From Candidatus Methylopumilus sp. (lineage in GTDB: Bacteria > Pseudomonadota > Gammaproteobacteria > Burkholderiales > Methylophilaceae), in the NCBI GenBank assembly GCA_024640945.1, contig JAHEEA010000009.1, forward strand, positions 1 to 46,332: a stretch of 46,332 bases of DNA, in the 5' to 3' direction. Shown piece by piece: positions 28,549 to 37,534 of this stretch. The notes below the pieces were generated by a model. That model saw only the letters and a program-made list of their open reading frames with translations, made no database searches and was not told the origin of the DNA. The position numbers were made by a program, and so were the translations under genes. Position 1 is the first letter of the stretch, and every line of letters starts with the position of its first letter.

Positions 28549-28626
28549 TTAGAACTCCTAAAACGATGGGTGATGCTTTCATTCTACGCTTTGATGATTG
28601 GATGAATATATTTAACCGACATTCCC

Positions 28627-28640
28627 TTGACCTATATCAA
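28627..28640. promoter_or_regulatory. FNR/Anr-type binding site
   Basis: TTGACCTATATCAA fits TTGAT-N4-ATCAA at nine of ten positions, with the same T-to-C change as the site at 2377. It lies 79 bases before the DUF465-cytochrome b561 pair and about 130 bases before the divergent AsmA gene. The cytochrome operon is the likelier target. Confidence 0.6.
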
Positions 28641-28768
28641 ATATCATCTAAAGAAGAGAATCAGAAAAATTAGTCTGCAAAACTTTATTTATACCAAGAT
28701 TAAAATCGTTACAATGTATTCATCTGTTACAGGCTTTATTGATAGCAAAATACAATCTTCCATTAATG

Positions 28769-31700
28769 AAAAAAATATTAAAAATTAGCTTAATAATTTC
28801 AGCCGTTTTAATGGCGCTGATGACCTATATTTTGCTCATAGGCTTTGATCTAAACGCGAATTACATTAACCAGGAAATTGAAAAAAACTTAAGCGAAAAC
28901 TTAGGCCGCAAAGTACTCATTGATGGCCCAAGCAGCTTCAGAATTAATGCCAAGCCAAGCATCGTCTTGCATAACTTCTACATTGCTAATCCAGATGGGT
29001 TTACTGAAGTAACCAGTCCTCATCTTTTTTCAGTTAAAGAAGCAAAACTCTCACTCAATTTATGGGGGCTGCTTTATGGTCGGTTGATTATCGACAATGT
29101 TTCAGGTCAGGGCTTGAATCTAGATCTAATGGAAACGAAAGACGGCCGCAATAATTGGTCTTTTAAACAAACGCCCGAAGACCCAGATAGCTTAGTTTTA
29201 ATTTTAAACTTACTTGAACACTCTGAGTTTAAAAACATCAATCTGAATAAATTGAATATCAACTATCAAAGACAAGGTGAAAAACCACACACCTTCAAGC
29301 TAAAAAAAATGGATGCACACTTAAGTGTTAAAGATAATATATCAATCAATCTAGAGGGGATTGTTGAAGATAAGTTTCCATACAAGATTTCTGCCAAAGG
29401 GCACTCACTACAATCTCTTATCAATGTTATCCAAGCCAAGCAACCATCGAATCAATCAGATGCTAAAGCTGACGAAAGTAATTGGCCATTTCAATTAAAT
29501 TTAGACTTTTTAGAAAGTCATTTAAATGCTTCAGGCACTTTAAATGTTGAGGATACAAAGCTCTCAGTTGATCTAAAAACACCCGACTTAAGAAAATTTG
29601 GCAAGTTACTAGATTTGCAACTACCTAATACTGGTATTGCTGAAATCTCAAGCAACATCCTAATTAAAGAGAAAACTGTTCAACTAGACAAACTTTCTGG
29701 AACTCTTGGCAAATCAAAACTGATAGGCAAGCTAACCGTCCTGAATGAAGCGCGCTTAAAAATTAACGGTGAAATTAATTTACCTACCCTCGACTTCACC
29801 CCTTTAATTCAAGCAGATAACAAAGAAGATTCATCATCACCTGACAACTTTATTCAGCTATATCGTCAACTACTCAATAACGATTTAGATTTAAGCGGAT
29901 TGGGATTCGCAGACGCTGATATTAAATTAAATATTAAACAAATTTTAGGATTGCCAGGCCAAATTTCGGAAGCGAAAGCGCAATTTAAATTAAAAAACAG
30001 CAAGCTCAGAATCCCCATGAAATTGAATATGGCAGAAGTTAATTTAAATGGTCAGTTTGAAGCGAATGTCAATCAAAACGCTTCGACTCTTATGGTTGAA
30101 TTCTGGACGCATGAAGAAGAGATTGGTGACCTAGCAGAGCTACTACTTGGCATTAAAGGCGTCAAAGGGAAACTTGGACACTTTGAACTAAAGGCACAAG
30201 CGCAAGGTTCGAAAATACGAGAAGCCTTAGAGAATCTCGACGTCAAAATGCACGTCGACAAAAGCCATCTTAGCTACGGTAATACCGACGGAAATAAAGC
30301 CGTCAACTTTGATATTGATACTCTCAATTTTAGCCTTCCTCCAGCTAAACCGCTTAACATTAGGTTCATCGGCAGTCTGCTAAACCAACCTTTAGTCATC
30401 AATGTTGATGGAGACTCAATCGCACAAATTGCAAAATCCGAACAAGGCAAACTAAAACTAAAAGCTGAAGCAAAGAATACGCTCATCAATGCATTGGCAG
30501 ACTATTCAATCAAAAACAATCAGCCAAGCTTCAATTTAGCATTCAAATTAAATTCATCCGACGCTCGAGATATTGCAAACTGGTTTGGCTTACAAAATGC
30601 ACAGAAAGTGCCATTCATGGTATCTGGCATTTTTAATTCCGATGAGAATGCATGGCATCTAAAAGACCTTGCCATCAAACTTGCCTCTAGCGACTTAAAA
30701 ATTAATGCCAACCGTAGCGGTCTCAAGCAACGACCATTACTCACACTGAATATTGAAGGCCAACAGATTGACGCAAATGAGCTTGGAAAACTCATGCCCG
30801 ACGCTCAATCTCAAAAAAATATCAGCGTAAATAAAAAGCAAAGTAATTTCAATCTGAACATTCCAATACTACCTAAAGGCTTGGATCTATCTGATGCCGA
30901 TATTAGAACAAACATTAAACAAATTAACGGCCCTTCAATCATCGTTAAAAATGTTGAATTCAATGCTCGGATTAGAGATGGCTACATGAACACATCTCCT
31001 TTCTTAGCATCAATTAACAGCATCAATTATGACGGTGCAATTTTGCTAGATATGCGCAGCATTGACCCTGGCATCAAACTTTGGTTAAACGCAAATCAAG
31101 TGAATATTGGTGCAATGTTAAAAGAACTTAACATCACCCAAGACCTCGAAGCGCGCTTTAACAATATCAATTTATATCTAGAATCGCACGCGAGTTTATT
31201 AAGCGATTTAATCGCCCAGGCAAAACTTATTGCCGTACTAAACCAAGGCGAAATTAAGCTTAAGGACCCAAGCACAAAATCGAGTGCTTTAATTAAAATT
31301 GAGCAAGGCACGGTCACTGCATCACCCAAAGAAAAGCTATCACTCAAACTGCTAGGTGCCATCAACCAAGCACCAATTAGCATTAATCTCGAGACCTCAT
31401 CCACTAAAGATTTATTAGATGCTCATAAAAACATACCGATTGATTTAGTCACAAAAATCTCAAACACATCGCTCAATCTATCAGGCAATTTATCGAGAGA
31501 GATTGATGAACCGAATATTCACCTGCAACTTCATGCTTCAGGAAAAAAACTAAGTGATTTAAATCAACTTTTAAACTCAGATATTCCACCTTGGGGGCCA
31601 TGGAATCTTTCTGGTGGCTTTCATATGAACAAAGATAGCTATCAGATTAAGAATTTAAGCCTACAAGTAGGAGAAAGTAATCTAGAAGGGAACGGCAGCC

Positions 31701-32695
31701 TATTAACGTCATCCAATCCGCCTAAAGGAGACATTCGCCTAAGAGCACAAAAGATTAGATTAGAAGACTTCAGCATGGACGAATGGTCGAAAAATCAAAA
31801 AAATAGTGCCCCCGAAAACAATAAAGCCAATGCTGATAAAAGAGCAGTCAGTAACAAAATAGAACAATTCCTTAGCCCTGCTATGCTGAAAAAAGGCAAT
31901 CTCAATTTAGAAATTGCAGTAGATCAGGTCTCATCAGGAAAGGATAAGCTTGGTCAAGGCCAATTCAATTTCGAATTAATGAATGGCACGGCCACCATTG
32001 GTCCTGCTTACATTGAAACTGAAGGTGGGAAAGCTTTATGGTCATTAAAATATCATCCAACTGAAAAAGATATTCAATTAGATTTGCATGTCGACACCCA
32101 TCAGTTCGATTATGGAATTATTGCTAGGCGAGTAAAACCTAATAGTGACATCAAAGGCCGCTTAAACTTCAAAATGAATGTTTCATCAACCGCTCCACAT
32201 CTTGCTGATTTAATGAGCTACGGTAACGGAAATTTAGATTTAATGATTTGGCCAGAAAACCAAAAATCAGGGGCGTTAGATTTATGGTCCGTCAATATAT
32301 TGAGTGGACTATTACCTGTGATTGACCCTGCTCAAGAATCAAAAATCAACTGCGCGATTGGTAAATTTAAGCTGGAAAAAGGCATACTTAAAGAAAAAAA
32401 ATTGCAAATCGATACAAGCAAAATGCGTGTTAATGGGGTTTTATTAGCTAATTTTAAAACTGAGGAAATCTATGCAAAATTACGCCCTCAAGCCAAAGAG
32501 GTTCAATTCTTAAGTCTATCAACACCCGTGCAAGTAACAGGGAAGTTTGATCACTTTAATATTGGTTTATCAGCTGGAGATATTGCTGAAACCATCGTGC
32601 GTTTAGGCACCTCGATTTTCTGGGTCCCCATCAAAAAATTATTCTCAGAAAAAATGGTCACGGACGGTAGCGACATCTGTCTTGCTACAGAATAA
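28769..32695 (+). CDS. large AsmA-family protein
   Basis: AsmA-like proteins are inner-membrane-anchored bridges across the periplasm, some of which (TamB, YhdP) move phospholipids to the outer membrane. This one has 1308 residues: one N-terminal helix (LKISLIISAVLMALMTYILL), the AsmA start motif NLGRKVLIDGPSSFRI and LSLNLWGLLYGRLIIDNV, then long repeated beta-strand stretches, and an AsmA-like C-terminal region (SVNILSGLLPVIDPAQESKI with CAIGKFKLEKG). Length is above that of E. coli AsmA. The ATG at 28769 is chosen as the usual MKKIL start; a TTG at 28739 with AGG upstream is an alternative. Confidence 0.9.
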   Translation, partial: KKILKISLIISAVLMALMTYILLIGFDLNANYINQEIEKNLSENLGRKVLIDGPSSFRINAKPSIVLHNFYIANPDGFTEVTSPHLFSVKEAKLSLNLWGLLYGRLIIDNVSGQGLNLDLMETKDGRNNWSFKQTPEDPDSLVLILNLLEHSEFKNINLNKLNINYQRQGEKPHTFKLKKMDAHLSVKDNISINLEGIVEDKFPYKISAKGHSLQSLINVIQAKQPSNQSDAKADESNWPFQLNLDFLESHLNASGTLNVEDTKLSVDLKTPDLRKFGKLLDLQLPNTGIAEISSNILIKEKTVQLDKLSGTLGKSKLIGKLTVLNEARLKINGEINLPTLDFTPLIQADNKEDSSSPDNFIQLYRQLLNNDLDLSGLGFADADIKLNIKQILGLPGQISEAKAQFKLKNSKLRIPMKLNMAEVNLNGQFEANVNQNASTLMVEFWTHEEEIGDLAELLLGIKGVKGKLGHFELKAQAQGSKIREALENLDVKMHVDKSHLSYGNTDGNKAVNFDIDTLNFSLPPAKPLNIRFIGSLLNQPLVINVDGDSIAQIAKSEQGKLKLKAEAKNTLINALADYSIKNNQPSFNLAFKLNSSDARDIANWFGLQNAQKVPFMVSGIFNSDENAWHLKDLAIKLASSDLKINANRSGLKQRPLLTLNIEGQQIDANELGKLMPDAQSQKNISVNKKQSNFNLNIPILPKGLDLSDADIRTNIKQINGPSIIVKNVEFNARIRDGYMNTSPFLASINSINYDGAILLDMRSIDPGIKLWLNANQVNIGAMLKELNITQDLEARFNNINLYLESHASLLSDLIAQAKLIAVLNQGEIKLKDPSTKSSALIKIEQGTVTASPKEKLSLKLLGAINQAPISINLETSSTKDLLDAHKNIPIDLVTKISNTSLNLSGNLSREIDEPNIHLQLHASGKKLSDLNQLLNSDIPPWGPWNLSGGFHMNKDSYQIKNLSLQVGESNLEGNGSLLTSSNPPKGDIRLRAQKIRLEDFSMDEWSKNQKNSAPENNKANADKRAVSNKIEQFLSPAMLKKGNLNLEIAVDQVSSGKDKLGQGQFNFELMNGTATIGPAYIETEGGKALWSLKYHPTEKDIQLDLHVDTHQFDYGIIARRVKPNSDIKGRLNFKMNVSSTAPHLADLMSYGNGNLDLMIWPENQKSGALDLWSVNILSGLLPVIDPAQESKINCAIGKFKLEKGILKEKKLQIDTSKMRVNGVLLANFKTEEIYAKLRPQAKEVQFLSLSTPVQVTGKFDHFNIGLSAGDIAETIVRLGTSIFWVPIKKLFSEKMVTDGSDICLATE

Positions 32696-32755
32696 ATAAA
32701 ATATAATTCTAGAAAATTAGGTTTGCAATTCAAAAAATTGTTCTAAGGAGTTGGT

Positions 32756-33766
32756 ATGTCAAATAAAGCAATCATTCTTGCTACTGGTGGCGGATACGAC
32801 AAAGTAACTGTTGGTACACGAGATGCAGCAGCCCCTAAATCTGGCGAAATTACCGTAAGGCTTCATGCCAATTCCCTCAACTACCACGACTTTGCAGTAG
32901 TCAGCGGCATGTGGGGGCCATCTGAACCCAGAATCCCAATGGCTGATGGCGCTGGCGTTGTTACCGCAGTCGGGGACGGTGTTACAGAGTTTGCTGTAGG
33001 CGACCACGTAGTGAGCACATTTTTTCCAACATGGTTAGCAGGTGAGCCACTGGTTGAAGGCTTTGCAACGACACCAGGTGATGGCGTGGATGGTTATGCA
33101 CGTGGAACTGTTACAACCTCGACCAATGCATTCACGCTGGCACCTAAAGGCTGGAGCCATGTAGAAGCCTCCACTTTAACGACAGCAGCCCTCACCTCAT
33201 GGCGTGCACTGATGTCAGACGATGCCTTAAAACCAGGTGATACCGTACTAGTGCAAGGAACAGGCGGCGTTTCTATTTTCGCTTTGCAGTTTGCAAAAAT
33301 GGCGGGCGCAACCGTCATTGCAACTTCATCAAGCGATGAGAAATTAGACAAGCTAAAAGCACTAGGTGCAGACCATCTCATTAATTATAAAAAGACAACT
33401 AACTGGGGAGAAGTCGCTCGCGAAATAACCGGTGGCCGTGGTGTTGATCACATTGTCGAAGTGGGTGGCCCCGCAACTTTAGATCAATCCATGTTGGCAG
33501 CACGCGTTGGTGCCCACATCTCAGTGATTGGCATTTTGACTGGGTTAGGCGGCGAAGTTTCTATCGTCACTGCATTGATTAAACAACTTCGCTTGCAAGG
33601 TTTAATCGTTGGGAATCGCACACAACAACAAGAAATGGTTAAAGCAATTGATGCCAACGGCATGCGTCCAATTGTTGATAAAGTATTCCCTTTAGAAAAC
33701 ATCGTCGATGCTTTCCGTTATCAAGAAACCAATAAACACTTTGGGAAAATTTGTTTGGAAATCTAA
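32756..33766 (+). CDS. zinc-independent alcohol dehydrogenase/quinone reductase-like (MDR) oxidoreductase
   Basis: Medium-chain dehydrogenase/reductase using NAD(P)H. The 336 residues have the GroES-like catalytic half (VRLHANSLNYHDFAVVSG, ADGAGVVTAVGDGVTEFAVGD) and a Rossmann half with VQGTGGVSIFALQFAKMAGA and the GADHLINYK motif. The structural and catalytic zinc cysteines of true alcohol dehydrogenases are missing, so it is closer to quinone oxidoreductases. AAGGAG precedes the ATG. Substrate unknown. Confidence 0.9.
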   Translation: MSNKAIILATGGGYDKVTVGTRDAAAPKSGEITVRLHANSLNYHDFAVVSGMWGPSEPRIPMADGAGVVTAVGDGVTEFAVGDHVVSTFFPTWLAGEPLVEGFATTPGDGVDGYARGTVTTSTNAFTLAPKGWSHVEASTLTTAALTSWRALMSDDALKPGDTVLVQGTGGVSIFALQFAKMAGATVIATSSSDEKLDKLKALGADHLINYKKTTNWGEVAREITGGRGVDHIVEVGGPATLDQSMLAARVGAHISVIGILTGLGGEVSIVTALIKQLRLQGLIVGNRTQQQEMVKAIDANGMRPIVDKVFPLENIVDAFRYQETNKHFGKICLEI

Positions 33767-33870
33767 GTCCCATGAAGCACGTACTTGTCCATTCGACAGG
33801 AATCAACATTTAACTTTTGCTGATGCGTTCAGCGCATTTATTAAACAAAAACATCTCTTATAAAATAGAC

Positions 33871-33897
33871 AAAAAAAGGCTACGTTTTCACGTAGCC
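33871..33897 (-). terminator. intrinsic terminator of ssrA
   Basis: On the minus strand GGCTACGT-GAAA-ACGTAGCC is followed by a run of seven T. It begins 13 bases after the tmRNA 3' end. The hairpin plus its leader recurs almost unchanged at 43638-43670. Confidence 0.9.
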
Positions 33898-33910
33898 ATT
33901 TCTTCTTATT

Positions 33911-34271
33911 GGGCTGGGGGGAATCGAACCCCCGTCCGCAAGCCCTCCACAGACAGTTCTACATACTTAGCTGTGTTGTTTAATTTAACTTATTCCACAC
34001 CAACGAGCAAGCAAGAAATAAGCGAGTTACCTTAAGGTTAATGAAGTGCTAAGTAACCCAACACATCACGTATCCCGTGTATATGACGCTGCGATGGTTT
34101 TAAGGCCACCCACCCCACGGGAGAGATGGTGCAGCGTCCAGCCGGATTAAGCGGCTAGAGCGTAAGTTTCGTCGTTTGCGACTATACTTTTTTCAGCTGT
34201 ATTTACGAGGGAACTGAGCCTCGGTATGCCCTGCACTGCTTTGCAACCCACGTCGAAACCTTGTCAGCCCC
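33911..34271 (-). ncRNA. ssrA: transfer-messenger RNA (tmRNA)
   Basis: tmRNA rescues stalled ribosomes and tags the nascent protein. The 5' end GGGGCTGACAAGGTTTCGACG (34271 downwards) and the T-arm GGGGGTTCGATTCCCCC are standard. The tag frame (34147-34179) encodes ANDETYALAA and a stop, the usual betaproteobacterial tag, followed by pseudoknot-rich sequence. Acceptor bases CAGCCC pair with GGGCTG. The DNA then reads AATAAG: no CCA is encoded and the outermost G has no C partner, unlike the tRNA genes here. A TATAAT lies about 80 bases upstream. Length of about 361 is normal. Confidence 0.94.
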
Positions 34272-34349
34272 AAGTAGTTTGTATTTCAGTGATTACTAGA
34301 TGGTGCCATCTTGCATATTTTCAAGGGGCACTATCAGATAACAGTTCTG

Positions 34350-34355
34350 ATTATA
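34350..34355 (-). promoter_or_regulatory. -10 element probably serving ssrA
   Basis: On the minus strand TATAAT stands 79 bases upstream of the mature tmRNA 5' end, implying a precursor leader of about 70 bases. No clear TTGACA at 17-base spacing was found; the region has GTGACA at shorter distance. Tentative. Confidence 0.4.
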
Positions 34356-34517
34356 CGCTAGTCTGTTTGTCACTTAGCAAAGCAAGCACAAATAAGATAG
34401 TTATCAATTTTTTTGGCATATCCACCACCTAATCAGCCATCAGGTAGAATACTGAAAATGCACTAGATACACTTCGTGACATTTTCCACCCAATCCCATT
34501 AGGCGAGCATATAACTT

Positions 34518-34988
34518 ATGAAAAAAAACGCTAACGTTCTTTTACCAAAAGTCTTAGGTTATTTAGGTTTGTTGCCGTTTATCGTTCCAACCTTCTTTTT
34601 ATTTTATGATTACCATCATTTAGAGATGTGGCGTCATTTTTTAATTACTTATGCAGCAATAATTTTAAGTTTTGTTGGCGCGCTTCACTGGTCATTTGCG
34701 ATGCTGCTACATGACTTACCTCAGAATAAACAAAAATGGACTTTTGTGTGGAGCGTTATCCCGTCGCTAGTTGCATGGATTGCTTTGTCTATTCCACAAT
34801 TTTATTCATTCTTTTTATTGGCAGCTTTTTTTGTATTAAATTTAATCAAAGACAAAACGTTATCTAATATTGTGGAATTACCAAATTGGTATATCAGCTT
34901 AAGACACAACTTAACTTTCGTGGCGACCTCTTGTTTACTAGTATCAGGATTGCTTTTCAGAGCTAGCAAGATGATGTTTTCAATCTAA
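34518..34988 (+). CDS. DUF3429 (TMEM69-like) membrane protein
   Basis: A 156-residue protein with about five hydrophobic helices. The DUF3429 pattern is present: LPKVLGYLGLLPFIVPT, AAIILSFVGALHWSFAML, and WSVIPSLVAWIAL. Human TMEM69 is related; function unknown. It sits between ssrA and the convergent photolyase-like gene, overlapping its end by nine bases. It is grouped here with other photolyase-neighbour genes. Confidence 0.9.
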   Translation: MKKNANVLLPKVLGYLGLLPFIVPTFFLFYDYHHLEMWRHFLITYAAIILSFVGALHWSFAMLLHDLPQNKQKWTFVWSVIPSLVAWIALSIPQFYSFFLLAAFFVLNLIKDKTLSNIVELPNWYISLRHNLTFVATSCLLVSGLLFRASKMMFSI

Positions 34989-36224
34989 AGATTTTAAAAT
35001 ATCGGCGCCGACAATATTCCAATACTTAGAAAATCGTTTCAAATCCTTGGCCATGATTTTTTGGGCGACAGCGTCTGAATAAGGCGCTGGCTCAGCTTGA
35101 TAAAGCACTTCATACCCCTTAATCAAAGATTTAAACAATAAGTTAGGTGTGTTTTGGGTGATAATTTTATTCGCTTCAAGCATAACAAGTACTTCTGCTG
35201 TATTCCCCACCCAAATTTCAACATCCGGCATTTCAATTAAGCAGTCTGCAATAAATTGCAGACGATTCAGCGCCCAATCATGTTGGATGACTGGATCAAA
35301 AATAAATACTTTATGATGACTGCTTTGATAAAGTGAATGCGCTGCCGAGAGCATTTCATCATGAAATAAAACGACCGTTTTGCTGCCTGATGCTATTGCT
35401 GATTGCGGCAAATTGGCTCTTTTATATACTTTTGCTGGCGCAGTAGTCGGCTTAAAAAGTTGGGTATTTAATGCTTCATAACTTTCATTAAAAGGACATT
35501 TTTCTTTGCAAGATTGGCAAAATTGATGGTCACTATACTTACTTAGATTCTCTTTATTAAAGAAATAAGGCTTACTTCCAAAAGTTGAAGCAACCCATTG
35601 CCAAGATAAACTATTAGATGCCAGATCTCCATCTAACAACAGCTTAACCATCCAGTCCGCACCAGCTCTCCAATCCACTCCTAGCCAATGAATCATATAA
35701 CTCGCCAACCACATGCGAGCATGATTATGAAGATAGCCAGTTTGCTCTAGCGTTTGTACGAAGTGATCAATACAAACCAATCCAGTACTTGCATCTTTCA
35801 CATCTTGAGGAAGAGCAACTCTCTTCAACTCAACTTTGGGTGGCTCCATATCAGAACTAATCGCATCGCCATTTAAATACCAAACTTTTCTCCAGTAATC
35901 TCGCCATGCGAATTCAAATAAAAGTTTTTCAGCGCCAGTGTTTACTTTTTCTTTTGTTGTCTTAACTGCCTCGGCAATTGTGATACAACCATGTCGAATA
36001 TATGGGGAAAGATGAGTAACATCTCCATTCAAAAAATTACGATTTTTCGAATAATTGATTGGCTGAATAAGCCCCAACTTTCGAAGCCCCTCAACTCTTC
36101 CACCTATCCATGCATCATTTAAATCCGTCCCTGAGTGCTCAATAAAAATATCTTTAATGAACTGTAATCTCTCCAATCGAGATGATGGCAATTTAACTAA
36201 AAAAGGTGACTTTATTTGCTGCAT
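34980..36224 (-). CDS. photolyase/cryptochrome-like protein with FAD domain first and an alpha/beta domain last
   Basis: A 414-residue protein. Residues 15-225 are a photolyase FAD-binding domain: IGGRVEGLRKL, HLSPYIRHGCITIAEA, LLFEFAWRDYWRK, TLEQTGYLHNHARMWLASYM and DGDLASNSLSWQWVAS. Cys236, Cys239 and Cys243 (FCQSCKEKCPFN) then form a metal-type knot. Residues 281-375 (KTVVLFHDEM, KVFIFDPVIQHDWALNRLQF, DVEIWVGNTAEVLVML) look like the antenna domain that normally stands first in photolyases. The order is thus inverted. The canonical FAD-domain residues NNGG are NSLS. It overlaps the upstream secreted-protein gene by 13 bases, suggesting coupling. Activity unknown. Confidence 0.85.
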   Translation of the reverse strand: MQQIKSPFLVKLPSSRLERLQFIKDIFIEHSGTDLNDAWIGGRVEGLRKLGLIQPINYSKNRNFLNGDVTHLSPYIRHGCITIAEAVKTTKEKVNTGAEKLLFEFAWRDYWRKVWYLNGDAISSDMEPPKVELKRVALPQDVKDASTGLVCIDHFVQTLEQTGYLHNHARMWLASYMIHWLGVDWRAGADWMVKLLLDGDLASNSLSWQWVASTFGSKPYFFNKENLSKYSDHQFCQSCKEKCPFNESYEALNTQLFKPTTAPAKVYKRANLPQSAIASGSKTVVLFHDEMLSAAHSLYQSSHHKVFIFDPVIQHDWALNRLQFIADCLIEMPDVEIWVGNTAEVLVMLEANKIITQNTPNLLFKSLIKGYEVLYQAEPAPYSDAVAQKIMAKDLKRFSKYWNIVGADILKSLD

Positions 36225-36928
36225 GATTCATTAATAGATTTACTAAACTGAAGGTATGAATTCATTGCCCCAGTGGCAACAGAATAAGGTTGGCTTTGAA
36301 TAAAATTAATTAATTCCATTTTTCTAGGCGATAAAGAATCGCTTAATTTCTTCACCCGACAATTGCATTGCGCTTCTGATAACTCTTTGCTTTTCACACA
36401 GCTCAGATACTCGTTCTTTGTTTGATCATAAGTCCATGAAGCAGAATTTTTAGGAGTGCCGTCAATATCAATTCGCAGCTGCGCAAGCAACTGGTATGTA
36501 TATTCAATATTGTTATACAAGCCTTTCAGCTCAGCATTCTCAGCTGAAATTGGTTTAGGCTCCCCATCGATTATTTCATAATGATATGGAACCTCATTTA
36601 TTGTTTTTTCTGGAATTGCATACCCTTGAGCCGCCAATAATATTTTCTTGGCTGGGTTCTCATTCAAGTAATGATTAGCTTCATCCAAATCTTTTTGTGG
36701 CAACGTTAATGAAAATTTAGCGAGACAATGGCCTTTATCTAACATTGCATTTGAAAGATTAAGTTGAATTTCCTTATCTTCAAGACCATGTTTAAAAGTC
36801 GGTGCATTAACCAGCAACTTGTTGGTTTCCAACTGAATTAACTTTTTTAAATCCTTATTGTTATCACACGCATTTGCAGTATTAACAACAAAAAACACCA
36901 GTAACAATGCTGAAATTTTATTAAACAT
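36212..36928 (-). CDS. secreted protein of unknown function
   Basis: A 238-residue protein with a signal peptide (ISALLLVFFVVNTANA, cut before CDNN). It has six cysteines, with a C-terminal NEYLSCVKSKELSEAQCNCR segment recalling small periplasmic disulfide proteins. The ATG at 36928 has GGAGTG upstream. It overlaps the photolyase-like gene and would be translated before it. No family recognised. Confidence 0.75.
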   Translation of the reverse strand: MFNKISALLLVFFVVNTANACDNNKDLKKLIQLETNKLLVNAPTFKHGLEDKEIQLNLSNAMLDKGHCLAKFSLTLPQKDLDEANHYLNENPAKKILLAAQGYAIPEKTINEVPYHYEIIDGEPKPISAENAELKGLYNNIEYTYQLLAQLRIDIDGTPKNSASWTYDQTKNEYLSCVKSKELSEAQCNCRVKKLSDSLSPRKMELINFIQSQPYSVATGAMNSYLQFSKSINESCSK

Positions 36929-37057
36929 CACATCACTCCAAAATAGACTTCTTATAAGAGCAGGATTGCATTACTTAGTTCTCACAACATCGTTCATTGA
37001 TGAACTTACGCCAAATAAGTGTGACTAATAAACTGAATATTTAATAACTTAATTTTG

Positions 37058-37192
37058 ATGATTAAAAAAGAAAACTTACCCAGCAAAATTTGTTTAGCCT
37101 GCAATCGTCCATTTACTTGGCGAAAGAAATGGAAGCTGGTTTGGGACGAAGTGAAATATTGTTCTCAACGTTGTAAAAACATTAAAAAGTAA
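37058..37192 (+). CDS. DUF2256 zinc-ribbon-like small protein
   Basis: A 44-residue protein, MIKKENLPSKICLACNRPF then TWRKKWKLVWDEVKYCSQRC. The two Cys pairs (CxxC and CSxxC) and the WRKKW-VWDEVKYCS core are the DUF2256 signature. Genes of this family are often next to photolyase and cryptochrome genes. It ends nine bases before the DUF3147 gene, so both are one unit. Too short for many gene callers. Confidence 0.92.
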   Translation: MIKKENLPSKICLACNRPFTWRKKWKLVWDEVKYCSQRCKNIKK

Positions 37193-37201
37193 AACTACCC
37201 T

Positions 37202-37534
37202 ATGCTATTTCTAATTAAAACGGTGCTTTCAGTTTTGATCATTGTTTCAGTGACGGAGCTTAGTAAAAAAGATACTAATCTTGGCGCGATCATTTTGGCA
37301 TTACCGATTGTTTCATTTACCAGCTACACCATACTTTGGTTCGAAACAAAAAATACTGAGATGATTGCAGACTTAGCTAAAAACAACTTTTTATACGTAT
37401 TGCCAGTCATTCCTGCACTCCCGCTTTTTAGTTGGATGTTGCGACAAGGCTTTGGTTTTTTCATCACACTATTTGCGGCAAGCACGCTTACCGCATTGCT
37501 ATTTATAATATTCAGTTACTTTAAATCGGTATGA
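37202..37534 (+). CDS. DUF3147 membrane protein
   Basis: A 110-residue protein with about four hydrophobic helices and the DUF3147 core ELSKKDTNLGAIILALPIVS followed by WFETKNTE. Function unknown. It follows DUF2256 and its stop codon abuts the stop of the convergent iron-sulfur photolyase gene (37534/37535). Confidence 0.88.
   Translation: MLFLIKTVLSVLIIVSVTELSKKDTNLGAIILALPIVSFTSYTILWFETKNTEMIADLAKNNFLYVLPVIPALPLFSWMLRQGFGFFITLFAASTLTALLFIIFSYFKSV

Noticed and set aside
33871-33911. Integration of an island at the ssrA 3' end
   Set aside because: An element in the ssrA 3' end would leave its repeat at lower coordinates, downstream of ssrA. The only similar repeat is at 43.6 kb, on the other side, and is limited to the flank and terminator.
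33817-34432. Plus-strand reading frames over ssrA
   Set aside because: They are antisense to the tmRNA and its promoter region, with no family similarity or ribosome site.
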